Shown in pieces: positions 1 through 7,345 of a stretch of DNA of 64,000 nucleotides (position 1 is the stretch's first letter; each line of letters opens with the position of its first letter). Both the position numbers and the translations under genes were made by a program. The DNA lies in NCBI GenBank assembly GCA_032124015.1, contig JAQBEH010000098.1, forward strand, positions 6,895-70,894, written 5' to 3'. The notes under the pieces are model-generated. The model was not told where the DNA came from. It saw only the letters and a list, made by a program, of their open reading frames with translations, and did no database searches. The stretch is from DASRJG01 sp032124015 (lineage in GTDB: Bacteria > Acidobacteriota > Polarisedimenticolia > Polarisedimenticolales > DASRJG01).

Positions 1-2
1 CC

Positions 3-647
3 CCCGTGGCGCACGCGGGGTACCTCGAGTTGTTGCGCGAGACGCCCGCGGTGATGGACGCGTACTGGGCTGTGGAGGCGCCGGCGAGAGCGGTGCTGCG
101 CCACGACCTGTTGCGCACCGTCTCCGGGATGGCGCAGTTCGTGCGCCGCGGCGACGCTCAGGGCAACCTACGGCTGGCCTCGCTGCGCGAGCTGCGCGAC
201 TACTGCTTCGTCGTCGCGGGTATCGTCGGCGAGATGCTCACCGAGTTGTTCCTGCTCGAGTCCGAAACCCTCGCCCCGTTCGCGTCACGCCTGAGGCGTC
301 GCTCGCGCTACTTCGGCGAAGCGCTCCAGCTCGTCAACATCCTCAAGGACGCGAATTCGGACGCGACCGAAGGGCGCGTCTACCTCCCCGGCGGGATCGA
401 CCGCGCGCGTGTGTTCGCGCTGGCGCGGCGGGATCTCGACGTCGCGGCCACCTACGTGGGCACGCTGCAGTTGGCGGGAGCACCGGACGGCTTCGTCGCG
501 TTCACCGGCTCACCTGCCGTTCTCGCGCGCGCGAGCCTCGATCGGATCGAATCGACCGCCCCTGGAACCAAGATCACACGCGCCGAGGTCGGGGCCCTCA
601 TGGAGCGGATGTTTGAGGATCTGGCGGCGGGCCGCCCGCTCCTCTAG
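3..647 (+). CDS. Squalene/phytoene synthase family protein, 3' part only
   Basis: The frame is open at the left edge, so the gene starts before the window and only the C-terminal ~215 residues are seen. Counting from the first in-window GTG (6), it shows YC..VAGIVGE (residues 66-76), the second Asp-rich motif QLVNILKD (108-115) and GRVYLP (123-128), all hallmarks of head-to-head prenyl synthases (trans-IPPS_HH). The first DxxxD motif should lie upstream. The family condenses two prenyl diphosphates to squalene, phytoene or, in the HpnC/HpnD branch, hopanoid precursors; which product applies here cannot be told. Its last 50 bp overlap the convergent acetyltransferase gene on the other strand. 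Confidence 0.88.
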   Translation, partial: PVAHAGYLELLRETPAVMDAYWAVEAPARAVLRHDLLRTVSGMAQFVRRGDAQGNLRLASLRELRDYCFVVAGIVGEMLTELFLLESETLAPFASRLRRRSRYFGEALQLVNILKDANSDATEGRVYLPGGIDRARVFALARRDLDVAATYVGTLQLAGAPDGFVAFTGSPAVLARASLDRIESTAPGTKITRAEVGALMERMFEDLAAGRPLL

Positions 648-1245
648 CGGCCAGCATTCCTACGAGCCGCTCCCTCACCTCCGGCCACTCGTGATCAACG
701 ATCCCGTAGTAGACCGTGTCGCGCACGAAACCGTCCCAGCACACCCGGTGTCGGCGCAGCACGCCTTCATGCATCCCTCCGATCCGCTCGATGGCTCGCT
801 GCGACCCCGTGTTGCGCGCGTCGGTTTTCAGCGTGACCCGGTGCGCTCCCTGTGCGTCGAACGCGTGCCCGAGGAGCAGCAGTTTGCACTCGGTGTTGAT
901 TGCGGTGCGCTGCCACGAAGCGCCGATCCAGGTCCACCCGATTTCGAGTGTGCGATGAGGTCGTTGAATGTCCAGGAAACGCGTCGATCCGACCGCCTGT
1001 TTCGAGGCCGCCGCGACGATCGCGAATGCCACTTCCCGCCCCGCCTCGGTCTCGATCAGCGCTTGGCGGATCATCGACTCCGCGTCTTCGACCGTCCGCA
1101 GCGCCGGTCGTGCCATGTACCGCCACGTCGCATCGTCGCTCCCGGCACGGAGCAGGTCGTTCGCGTGGCCAAGGCGGAGAGGTTCGAGGAGAACGTGCGT
1201 TCCAGGGAGTACCGTCGGGCGGGGATCAAACGGCGAAGGCGACAT
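598..1245 (-). CDS. GNAT-family N-acetyltransferase (RimJ/RimL-like)
   Basis: About 215 residues with the RimJ/RimL layout: an N-terminal LEPLRLGHANDLL segment (20-32), a central LEIGWTWIG strand (100-108) and a C-terminal NTGSQRAIERIGGMHEG motif (145-161) that normally contacts acetyl-CoA and the substrate. In the usual family the QRxGhG/A loop follows the EIGW strand; here it reads ASWQRTAIN, so the P-loop is weak. The frame is open further upstream, but the start at MSPSPFD is preferred because the extra N-terminal residues do not resemble the family. Family members acetylate protein N-termini or small amines; the substrate is unknown. Its 3' end overlaps the convergent prenyl synthase gene by 50 bp. 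Confidence 0.85.
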   Translation of the reverse strand: MSPSPFDPRPTVLPGTHVLLEPLRLGHANDLLRAGSDDATWRYMARPALRTVEDAESMIRQALIETEAGREVAFAIVAAASKQAVGSTRFLDIQRPHRTLEIGWTWIGASWQRTAINTECKLLLLGHAFDAQGAHRVTLKTDARNTGSQRAIERIGGMHEGVLRRHRVCWDGFVRDTVYYGIVDHEWPEVRERLVGMLAARGAGGPPPDPQTSAP

Positions 1246-1326
1246 AACGCGAGATTCTAGACTGGCCGAAGCCTGGTCACGGTATAAATGCACAGGGTTC
1301 GATGACACTTCGAGGAGGGATCAGCC

Positions 1327-1881
1327 ATGAAAGCCGTTCCGTTTGCGTTCCTTGGAGTTGTTGTCCTGGTTCTCCATGCGACCCCCTGCATTTCCGAGGG
1401 TCGCCACGGTCAAACCCGCGAGGACGGCGATCACCGCTACCTCCTGGAAGTGACCGTGGCCCAACCAACGGCGGTAACTGGAGCCACCCTCGGCACGCGT
1501 TTCTGTATCTCTCCAGCCAAGGAAGCTAGACTCGAGGTTTGCCTGGGTCGCTTCCAGGGACACTGGTTTCATTTTGGCGACACTTGGAAGTCGACGTTCT
1601 TCCTGTATCCCGAAGACGACGCGAGGTGCCGCTGCGAGCGGCGGGTTGTCCTGACGCGCGGGGAACCTGTTTGCTGGTCGATGGACGCCCCCCTCCGAGA
1701 CGCCGACGCAGGAAGCATGGAGATCGGAGGATTCGTGACCGTACTGGAGGACGTTTACGAGATCGGCCGTACGGCGGATTCGTGCATCAACGTGCGCTCC
1801 GTGATGGTCCCATTAACCGTCGAGCCTGACGGGACTCCCGATGAGGCACCTGTCGAGCGGGCCATGGTGACCCACACATGA
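1327..1881 (+). CDS. Secreted hypothetical protein with signal peptide
   Basis: A 184-residue protein with a clear signal peptide (Lys3, then a hydrophobic run through about residue 18, with probable cleavage after the Cys-Ile-Ser region near 22-24). The mature part is rich in Cys (FCIS, VCLG, CRCERR, VCWS, SCIN), suggesting disulfide bonds in the periplasm or outside the cell. An AGGAGG Shine-Dalgarno sequence sits just upstream of the ATG. I do not recognise a family. Its TGA overlaps the ATG of the DJ-1/PfpI gene (ATGA), so the two are probably co-transcribed and translationally coupled. Confidence 0.75.
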   Translation: MKAVPFAFLGVVVLVLHATPCISEGRHGQTREDGDHRYLLEVTVAQPTAVTGATLGTRFCISPAKEARLEVCLGRFQGHWFHFGDTWKSTFFLYPEDDARCRCERRVVLTRGEPVCWSMDAPLRDADAGSMEIGGFVTVLEDVYEIGRTADSCINVRSVMVPLTVEPDGTPDEAPVERAMVTHT

Positions 1882-2492
1882 CGCGCAAGTTGCAGGTCGG
1901 CATCCTCGTCTTTGACGACGTTGAGGTCCTCGACTTCGCGGGACCGTTCGAGGTGTTTTCCCGGACGCGCACAGTCCCCGGTCTGGAATCCCGGCGCTCG
2001 GAGGATTCAGCGCCCTTCAACGTCTTCACCGTCGCGCCTCGTGCGGGTCCCATCATCGCGACCGGCGGGCTCGAGGTCGTGCCGCACTGCGATTTCGCCA
2101 CCAGCCCCGCGATCGACGTGTTGGTCGTTCCGGGCGGTTTCGGCACGCGTCCGTTGCTGCAAGACACCGAGGTCCTGGCGTGGTTGCGGCGCACCGCAGC
2201 CAACGCAGAACGCGTCACTTCGGTCTGCACGGGGGCACTCTTGTTGGCGCAAGCGGGGCTGCTCGCCGGCCTCCGGGCAACGACGCACTGGAGCTCTCTC
2301 GACCGGCTGGCGAGTCTCGATGCGACGATTTCCGTCGACGGCGATCAACGCGTGGTCGATGACCGCGTCATCACCTCCGCGGGTGTGTCGGCGGGCATCG
2401 ACATGGCGTTTGCCGTCGTCGCGGCGTACTGCGGCCGGGAGGTCGCGCTCGAAACGGCCCGGTACATCGAATATCCATTCTGGGCCGGCTAG
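1878..2492 (+). CDS. DJ-1/PfpI (class I glutamine amidotransferase-like) family protein
   Basis: A 204-residue DJ-1/PfpI-fold protein. The start (VGILVFDDVEVLDFAGPFEVF, residues ~7-27) matches isonitrile hydratase and AraC-type GATase1 domains, with the acidic residues DDVEVLD. The nucleophile elbow is SVCTGALLLAQAGLLAG, giving Cys117 as the likely nucleophile, followed by ATTHW. No AraC helix-turn-helix follows, so this is the stand-alone form, closest to isonitrile hydratase-like (InhA-type) proteins. The exact reaction is unproven. It overlaps the preceding secreted-protein gene by 4 bp. Confidence 0.88.
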   Translation: MTRKLQVGILVFDDVEVLDFAGPFEVFSRTRTVPGLESRRSEDSAPFNVFTVAPRAGPIIATGGLEVVPHCDFATSPAIDVLVVPGGFGTRPLLQDTEVLAWLRRTAANAERVTSVCTGALLLAQAGLLAGLRATTHWSSLDRLASLDATISVDGDQRVVDDRVITSAGVSAGIDMAFAVVAAYCGREVALETARYIEYPFWAG

Positions 2493-2504
2493 GGAGATCC
2501 TCAC

Positions 2505-3080
2505 GTGGGAACGGGACGCTTGGAGGCCTTCAGCGATGGTGTCATCGCTATCATCATCACGATCATGGTGCTCGAGTTGAAGGTGCCGCATAGCGCCGAA
2601 CTCGACGCTCTGCGCCCGCTGATCCCCGTCTTTGTGAGTTACGTGCTCAGCTTCGTGTTTATCGGAATCTACTGGAACAATCACCATCACATGCTGCACG
2701 CCGCGGGGAAGGTCAACGGGCGCATTCTGTGGGCCAATCTGCACCTTTTGTTCTGGCTGTCGCTGGTCCCATTCGTCACGGGATGGATGGGCGAGAACCA
2801 CTTCGCGGCTCTACCCGTCGCGCTTTACGGGGCCGTGTTGCTGATGGCCGGCCTCGCATATTTCGTTCTCGCCCGGGTGCTAGCGACCCACCACGGCAAG
2901 GATTCGAAGTTGGCCGTGGCCCTCGGAAGGGACACGAAAGGAAAAGCCTCCATTGCCATCTATGCCGTGGCGATTCCACTGTCGTTTGTCAGTCCTTGGA
3001 TTTCGCTCGCGATGTATGTCGTGGTCGCGGTCATCTGGTTCATCCCGGATCGCCGGATCGAACGGGTGTTTGCGGGGTGA
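2505..3080 (+). CDS. TMEM175-type potassium channel family protein (DUF1211)
   Basis: A 191-residue membrane protein with a GTG start. The N-terminal RLEAFSDGVIAIIITIMVLEL (residues 5-25) carries the RxxxFSD signature of TMEM1 of the TMEM175 family, followed by four or five further hydrophobic helices. Bacterial members are tetrameric leak-type K+ channels built from one six-helix repeat per subunit, unlike the two-repeat animal lysosomal protein. The gene begins 12 bp after the DJ-1 gene and is probably in the same transcript. Confidence 0.9.
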   Translation: MGTGRLEAFSDGVIAIIITIMVLELKVPHSAELDALRPLIPVFVSYVLSFVFIGIYWNNHHHMLHAAGKVNGRILWANLHLLFWLSLVPFVTGWMGENHFAALPVALYGAVLLMAGLAYFVLARVLATHHGKDSKLAVALGRDTKGKASIAIYAVAIPLSFVSPWISLAMYVVVAVIWFIPDRRIERVFAG

Positions 3081-3096
3081 TGGAAGGTAGCAACGC

Positions 3097-3162
3097 ATGA
3101 AACGACTGGGCCCCGAAGTTCTAGCCGCCATCGCCGAGGCTTGCCGCGCCAACGAGACGTGA
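3097..3162 (+). CDS. Possible 21-residue small ORF
   Basis: ATG to TGA, 21 codons, preceded by GGAAGG at a suitable distance and ending one base before the GTG of the next gene. It could be a leader peptide giving translational coupling, or a chance frame in a short gap. No family is recognisable. Confidence 0.2.
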   Translation: MKRLGPEVLAAIAEACRANET

Positions 3163-3163
3163 C

Positions 3164-3568
3164 GTGAAGGCCCTCAAGGCGGGCTTCCTCTACTTCGCGC
3201 TCGTCTTCGGAGCGGGCTTCATCCTCGGGCCCATGCGCCTGCTGTGGGCCGTCCCGCGTTTCGGAACGAGGACGGCCGAGCTGATGGAAATGCCCATCAT
3301 GCTCATGGTCACGATCGTTGCAGCACGATGGGTCATTCGACGCCTCGGCGTGCCGCCGACCGTGTCCGCACGACTCGGCATGGGAGGCATCGCGCTCGGC
3401 TTGTTGCTCGCTGCTGAGTTCGCTCTGGTGCTCCGACTTCGAGGCCTGTCGATTGACGAGTACCTTGCGAGCCGCGATCCGGTGTCGGGTACGGTCTATT
3501 ACGCGATGCTCGGGGTCGTCGCCGTCATGCCGCTGCTCGTGGCGCGGACCCAGCCCCGTCGGTCGTAG
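3164..3568 (+). CDS. Conserved hypothetical four-helix membrane protein
   Basis: A 134-residue protein with a GTG start (family-like beginning MKALKAGFLYFALVFGAGF) and four predicted membrane segments at roughly 8-25, 43-62, 73-93 and 108-125. The first loop is GPMRLLWAVPRFGTRTAELMEMP and a charged RRLG loop follows the second helix. This pattern recurs in short hypothetical membrane proteins of many bacteria, but I know no function for it. It follows the TMEM175 gene in the same direction. Confidence 0.7.
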   Translation: MKALKAGFLYFALVFGAGFILGPMRLLWAVPRFGTRTAELMEMPIMLMVTIVAARWVIRRLGVPPTVSARLGMGGIALGLLLAAEFALVLRLRGLSIDEYLASRDPVSGTVYYAMLGVVAVMPLLVARTQPRRS

Positions 3569-3766
3569 TGCTTCCCGGCGCCCAGCGGGCCAGAAGCTCG
3601 GACCGACGGTGTCCGGAAACTGCCAACGCCGCCCTTGAATGTCGGGCGTATGCTCCCAGACGTCCCCGCCGACGAGCAACAAAACGTCCACGGGGTGGAC
3701 CGCGGTATCGGACGTCGCGCCGCTCGGTCAAGACATCACCCTGAACGTGCCGTGTCCGCCGGCGAC

Positions 3767-4179
3767 CCTGAGTGTTGCCCGGTTGAGGAGTTGTGCGACT
3801 GCAACGACCTCAACGCCAGCGTGAATCCCGGCGCCCTCGAGGTGTGCAACGGGATCGACGACAACTGCAACTTCGTCACCGACGATGTCGCGCTCCCCGG
3901 GTCCGTCGCATCGATCGCGCTCGAGAAGCAGCCCGGCACGACGCGCCTCGATTGGCCAGCGTTGCCCGTCGCCACGCACTACGACGTGGTGCGAGGGGAT
4001 CTCACGGCGCTTCTGATGGCGGGAGGTAGTTACGCCGCTGCGACGACGTCATGCGCGGCCAACGACATCACGGTGGCTCACATCGACGACGCGGAAGACC
4101 CCGATCCCGGCGGCTACGGCTTCTGGTACCTGATCCGTGCGGCGCGGGGATTGCGGCGTCGGGCCACGCCTGCCCGTAA
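3767..4179 (+). pseudogene. Degraded 3' fragment of a MopE/fibronectin-like secreted protein
   Basis: One frame reads CDCNDLNASVNPGALEVCNGIDDNC, the Asp/Cys metal-binding motif (MopE type) of secreted myxobacterial and acidobacterial proteins, then a fibronectin-like end (RLDWPALPVATHYDVVRGDL ... GFWYLIRAARG). The frame then shifts at about 4140 to GAGIAASGHACP and stops at 4177-4179, resembling the usual C-terminus of such proteins. There is no start, signal peptide or RBS, and the segment joining YLIRA to the end is shortened. I read it as the decayed 3' end of a much larger gene. Upstream, 3569-3766 holds nothing I can recognise. Confidence 0.6.
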
Positions 4180-4218
4180 GGGACGGGGGGCGCGGCCGGG
4201 TCGCAGCGTCGAATGGGC

Positions 4219-4224
4219 TAGAAT
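4219..4224 (+). promoter_or_regulatory. -10-like hexamer TAGAAT, leaderless arrangement
   Basis: TAGAAT lies 7 nt before the ATG at 4232, with no Shine-Dalgarno between. Transcription starting about 7 nt after a -10 would begin at the start codon. No convincing -35 is visible. Confidence 0.45.
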
Positions 4225-4231
4225 CCCCCCT

Positions 4232-4618
4232 ATGCGCAAAGTGGCCAAGCCTTCCGCGACCTCCGAGTTCCCGGCCGTCTTTTCGGCTCTTCACGCGATT
4301 CTCGCCAAGCACGAGCCGCTGATGCGCGTCGTGCGCGACAAACCGGGGAACTACCACCTCGACGCGGGCTACAGTGAGAAATGGAAGCGGGACATCTTCT
4401 TCGGCGGCATCCGCCTGAACAAGAGCTACGTCAGCTTCTACCTGATGCCGGTTTACATGCACCCCGAACTCCTCAAGAGGGTCTCCCCCGAACTAAAAAA
4501 GCGCATGCAGGGGAAGTCCTGCTTCAACTTCAAGACCATCGAGCCGGCGCTCTTCAACGAACTGACGGTCTTGACGAAACAGGGGCTCGAGCGGTTCAAG
4601 AAGGAAGGCCTTCTCTAG
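4232..4618 (+). CDS. DUF1801 (YdhG-like) domain protein
   Basis: A 128-residue protein with the DUF1801 pattern: an N-terminal helix (FPAVFSALHAILAKHEPLMR), then KPGNYHLDAGYSEKWKRDIFFGGIRLNKSYVSFYLMPVY and a C-terminal GKSCFNFKTIEPALFNELTVL segment. The function of this small alpha/beta fold is unknown. The ATG is chosen because it begins the domain and follows a -10-like TAGAAT by 7 nt; the frame is open upstream only through the decayed MopE-like fragment. Its TAG stop lies inside the left arm of the long palindrome at 4615-4743. Confidence 0.75.
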   Translation: MRKVAKPSATSEFPAVFSALHAILAKHEPLMRVVRDKPGNYHLDAGYSEKWKRDIFFGGIRLNKSYVSFYLMPVYMHPELLKRVSPELKKRMQGKSCFNFKTIEPALFNELTVLTKQGLERFKKEGLL

Positions 4619-4743
4619 TGTTCCGTAGGCGAGATGTTGAAAAAGGGAACGCTCCCCTTTTTCTTGCAACGCTCCCCGGATACCGCATTGCTGCGAAAAA
4701 GGGGAGCGTTCCCTTTTTCAACATCTCGCCTACGGAACACTAG
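4615..4743. repeat. Palindromic element copy A (48-bp perfect arms)
   Basis: Left arm 4615-4662 and right arm 4696-4743 are perfect 48-bp inverted copies around a 33-nt loop holding the core CCCCGGATACCGC. Within each arm is a smaller palindrome (AAAAAGGGAACGCTCCCCTTTTT). The outermost CTAG includes the stop of the upstream DUF1801 gene. RNA from it would fold as a very stable hairpin, so it may also end transcription. Confidence 0.9.
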
Positions 4744-4746
4744 CCG

Positions 4747-5193
4747 ATGGAAATCCGTCCCATCACTTCGGCGGAAGCGCGTACCGTGCGTCTCCCGGTG
4801 CTGCGCCGGGGCTTGCCGCCCGAGGCCGCTGTTCTCGATCACGACGACGACCCCGGCACGCGGCACTTCGGGGCGTTTGAAGGCACACGGCTCATCGGTG
4901 TCGCGACTTTTTTCGCCGAGCCTTGCCCTGTGAGGCCCGGACCGCGCGCGTGGCGGATTCGCGGCATGGCGACGTTCGAGGACATGCAGCGCCGCGGTGC
5001 GGGCAGCAGCCTCGCCGCGGAAGGCATCCGTGCGGCACGGGCCGACCATGCGGCGCTGATATGGTGCAATGCGAGGATTTCCGCGCGCGGTTTCTACGAG
5101 AAACTCGGCTTCGCCGCCGTCGGGGACGAGTTCGTTCTTCCGGTCTCGGGCCCGCACTATGTGATGGTCAAGGACCTTCGGGAGCCAACGTGA
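4747..5193 (+). CDS. GNAT-family N-acetyltransferase
   Basis: A 148-residue single-domain acetyltransferase. Recognisable parts are the N-terminal MEIRPITSAEARTVR, the central strand RAWRIRGMATFEDMQRRGAGSSL carrying the Q-R-R-G-A-G acetyl-CoA pyrophosphate loop (about residues 82-87), and the C-terminal SARGFYEKLGFAAVGDEF motif typical of GNAT folds. The substrate is unknown. It begins 4 bp after palindromic element A, which therefore forms all of its upstream region, and no clear RBS is present. Its TGA overlaps the GTG of the next gene. Confidence 0.85.
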   Translation: MEIRPITSAEARTVRLPVLRRGLPPEAAVLDHDDDPGTRHFGAFEGTRLIGVATFFAEPCPVRPGPRAWRIRGMATFEDMQRRGAGSSLAAEGIRAARADHAALIWCNARISARGFYEKLGFAAVGDEFVLPVSGPHYVMVKDLREPT

Positions 5194-5702
5194 GCGCCTC
5201 AGCTCTGCCCCTCTCCCGCCGGCCGTGGGACATCGTTTTCATCGTGTTCTGGACGATCAACTTCGGATTCATCACGTACATGATCGACATCGAGCAGATC
5301 ATCATCCCCGACCCGGCGCACTTCACCTATCCGATTTGGCCGCCGCGGTTCGCGGTGGACGCGATCCACTGGTGGGCGAGGTCGTTCGACCCCGTCGTCT
5401 GGGCGCGCGCTCCGTGGTACCGCGCGACGATCTGGATCGACTCGCTCGTCTTCGGCCCCTTCTACCTCTTTGCGATCCGGGCGTTTTGGAAGGGGAAGAA
5501 CTGGATCCGTACCCCGTGCCTCGTCTGGGCCGGGATGATGATCGCGATCGTCACGATCATCCTCTTCGAAGAGCTCTGGGGCCTGAACCCGACCGCGGCC
5601 CGCGGCGTCGTCGTGGGCGCGAACTTGCCTTGGCTCTTGTTCCCCTTCGCGGTGATCTGGCGGATGCGCCACGAGAATCCGTTCGGCATGGTGTCTTTGT
5701 GA
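5190..5702 (+). CDS. EXPERA/emopamil-binding-protein-like membrane protein
   Basis: About 170 residues beginning at a GTG that overlaps the upstream stop (GTGA). It opens with RRPWDIVFIVFWTINFGFITY and has four hydrophobic segments, with acidic and aromatic residues inside the membrane part (DIEQ, FEELWG). This matches the EXPERA four-helix domain of EBP, TM6SF and TMEM97, found in eukaryotic sterol isomerases and in scattered bacteria. The bacterial role is unknown. The frame is open far upstream, but those residues are the out-of-frame shadow of the acetyltransferase. Confidence 0.65.
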   Translation: MSASALPLSRRPWDIVFIVFWTINFGFITYMIDIEQIIIPDPAHFTYPIWPPRFAVDAIHWWARSFDPVVWARAPWYRATIWIDSLVFGPFYLFAIRAFWKGKNWIRTPCLVWAGMMIAIVTIILFEELWGLNPTAARGVVVGANLPWLLFPFAVIWRMRHENPFGMVSL

Positions 5703-5760
5703 CGCCGGTCCTCCATCGGTTCCACCTGGAAGCCGAAGACGGCTACGAGTCGAGGTTCCC

Positions 5761-6534
5761 ATGACGTTGAAGTTCGCCCGTGCCGCCTCGGCGGCGATCG
5801 TTCTGGCGCTCGCCGCGTCCCCCGCCTCGGCCGACTTGGCCTCGGCGACGGTGGCGTACGGCAAGCTCCTCTCGCAGTACGTCACGCCGCGTGGCGTCAA
5901 GTACGACGCCTGGCGTGCGTCGGGCACCGACCTCAAGAAGCTCTCCGAGATCTTGATGGTGTTCCGGAGCACCGAGCCGGAGACACTGCAACCGAGCGAG
6001 CGGAAGGCGCTTTACATCAACCTCTACAACGCGAAGATACTGGACGTGGTCTTGATCGCGAATCCCAGGGTGTCGATCAGGGAACTCTCCAAGGGGTTGA
6101 ACCCGTCGGAAATTTTCAGCCGGGACGGGTTGAGCTTCGATCAGAAGATGATCAGCTTGAACGACCTCGAAAAAAGGCTGCGGGACGAGTTCAAGGACCC
6201 GCGCATCCATTTCGCGATCAACTGTGCTTCGAAGTCCTGCCCGCCGATCCGCCCGAATGCCTACGTCGCGGCCTCGATCGACGACCAACTCGACGAGGCC
6301 ACGCGCAAGTACCTCGCATCCCCCGGGGCCGTTGAGGTGATCACAGGCGGCGGAAAGACCACCATCGTCTCGGTGAAGATCTTCGACTGGTACGCCTCGG
6401 ACTTCAAAGCCTCGGGAGGGCCGTTGGCGTTCATCCAGAAGTACGGTCCACCCGCCGCCGCCGAGGCGATCGCGGCCGGCAAGGCAAAGCTCGCCTATGC
6501 CGACTACGACTGGAGCCTGAACTCGGCGAAATAG
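5761..6534 (+). CDS. DUF547 domain periplasmic protein
   Basis: A 257-residue protein with a signal peptide (positive start, hydrophobic AAIVLALAASPASA, cleavage near residue 24). The DUF547 core is complete: YINLYNAKILDVVL (about 84-97), SLNDLEKRLRDEF and the Cys-containing IHFAINCASKSCPPI followed by YVAASIDDQLDEATRKYL. In this papain/transglutaminase-like family the NCAS.SCP segment supplies the conserved cysteines. A biochemical role is not established. It lies just upstream of truA and is co-oriented with it. Confidence 0.85.
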   Translation: MTLKFARAASAAIVLALAASPASADLASATVAYGKLLSQYVTPRGVKYDAWRASGTDLKKLSEILMVFRSTEPETLQPSERKALYINLYNAKILDVVLIANPRVSIRELSKGLNPSEIFSRDGLSFDQKMISLNDLEKRLRDEFKDPRIHFAINCASKSCPPIRPNAYVAASIDDQLDEATRKYLASPGAVEVITGGGKTTIVSVKIFDWYASDFKASGGPLAFIQKYGPPAAAEAIAAGKAKLAYADYDWSLNSAK

Positions 6535-6536
6535 CG

Positions 6537-6542
6537 GATAAT
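6537..6542 (+). promoter_or_regulatory. -10-like hexamer GATAAT before truA
   Basis: GATAAT ends 8 nt before the truA ATG and no RBS lies between, consistent with a leaderless truA mRNA. Confidence 0.45.
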
Positions 6543-6550
6543 GGCGGCTC

Positions 6551-7345
6551 ATGCCTACCTACCGCCTCGATTGTGAGTACGAAGGGACCCGGTACCACGG
6601 CTGGCAGGAGCAGCAAAACGCACGCTCCATTTCCGGCGAACTGAAACGGGCCATCACGGACGCAGGCGGCGACGTCGTCGAACTGGGAGGAGCGGGACGC
6701 ACCGACGCCGGTGTTCATGCGCTCCACCAGGTCGCGCATCTGCGGCTCCGGACGGCCGTCGAATCGCGCCGGTTCCGTTTGGCGATCAACGACGCGCTCC
6801 CGCACGACGTGAACGTGCTGGCGATGCGGCAAGTCCAAGACCGTTTCCATGCGCGCCACGACGCCGTACTTCGCTCCTACCTCTACCAGATCTCGCGCCG
6901 CCGCACGGCCCTCGCCAAGAAGAACGTGTGGTGGATCAAGCGGGCGCTCGACCCCGCGAAGATCGAGCGGGTCGCCGCCTGCCTTCCGGGGATGAACGAT
7001 TTCGCGAATTTCTGTGAGCGCCCGCAAGACCAGACCTCGACTCGCGTGCTCGTCGAGCGCGCCGAGGTCGCCTGCGACGGGGCGTTGATCCTCGTCCGCC
7101 TCGCCGCCTCGCACTTCGTCTGGAAGATGGTCCGCCGCATCGTCGGCGCCTTGGTCCGCGTCGGCGCGGGCGAACTCAACGAGCGAGACTTTGAGGCGCT
7201 CGTTCGCGGCGGGGCCATTCGCGGTCTCACGACGGCCGAGTGGACGGCGCCCCCATCGGGCCTCTTCCTCGAGCGTGTGATCTATGCCGGCGATCCGCCG
7301 CTTCCGGCTCTCGCGGCCGCGGTCCCGGTTTCGGAGGAGCCATGA
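6551..7345 (+). CDS. truA: tRNA pseudouridine(38-40) synthase TruA
   Basis: A 264-residue protein of normal TruA length. It has the family start (YRLDCEYEGTRYHGWQEQ), the catalytic motif GGAGRTDAGVHALHQVAH with Asp52 as the nucleophilic aspartate, and the C-terminal F.WKMVRRIVGALVRVG.G motif. TruA converts uridines 38-40 of the tRNA anticodon arm to pseudouridine in the cytosol. A -10-like hexamer lies 8 nt before the ATG. The TGA overlaps the ATG of the next gene, which suggests translational coupling to the PLP enzyme. Confidence 0.96.
   Translation: MPTYRLDCEYEGTRYHGWQEQQNARSISGELKRAITDAGGDVVELGGAGRTDAGVHALHQVAHLRLRTAVESRRFRLAINDALPHDVNVLAMRQVQDRFHARHDAVLRSYLYQISRRRTALAKKNVWWIKRALDPAKIERVAACLPGMNDFANFCERPQDQTSTRVLVERAEVACDGALILVRLAASHFVWKMVRRIVGALVRVGAGELNERDFEALVRGGAIRGLTTAEWTAPPSGLFLERVIYAGDPPLPALAAAVPVSEEP

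Noticed and set aside
4615..4743. Palindromes as plain intrinsic terminators
   Set aside because: Terminators do not carry a conserved 13-nt loop core, and several copies lie inside reading frames. A secondary terminator role for the short units remains possible.
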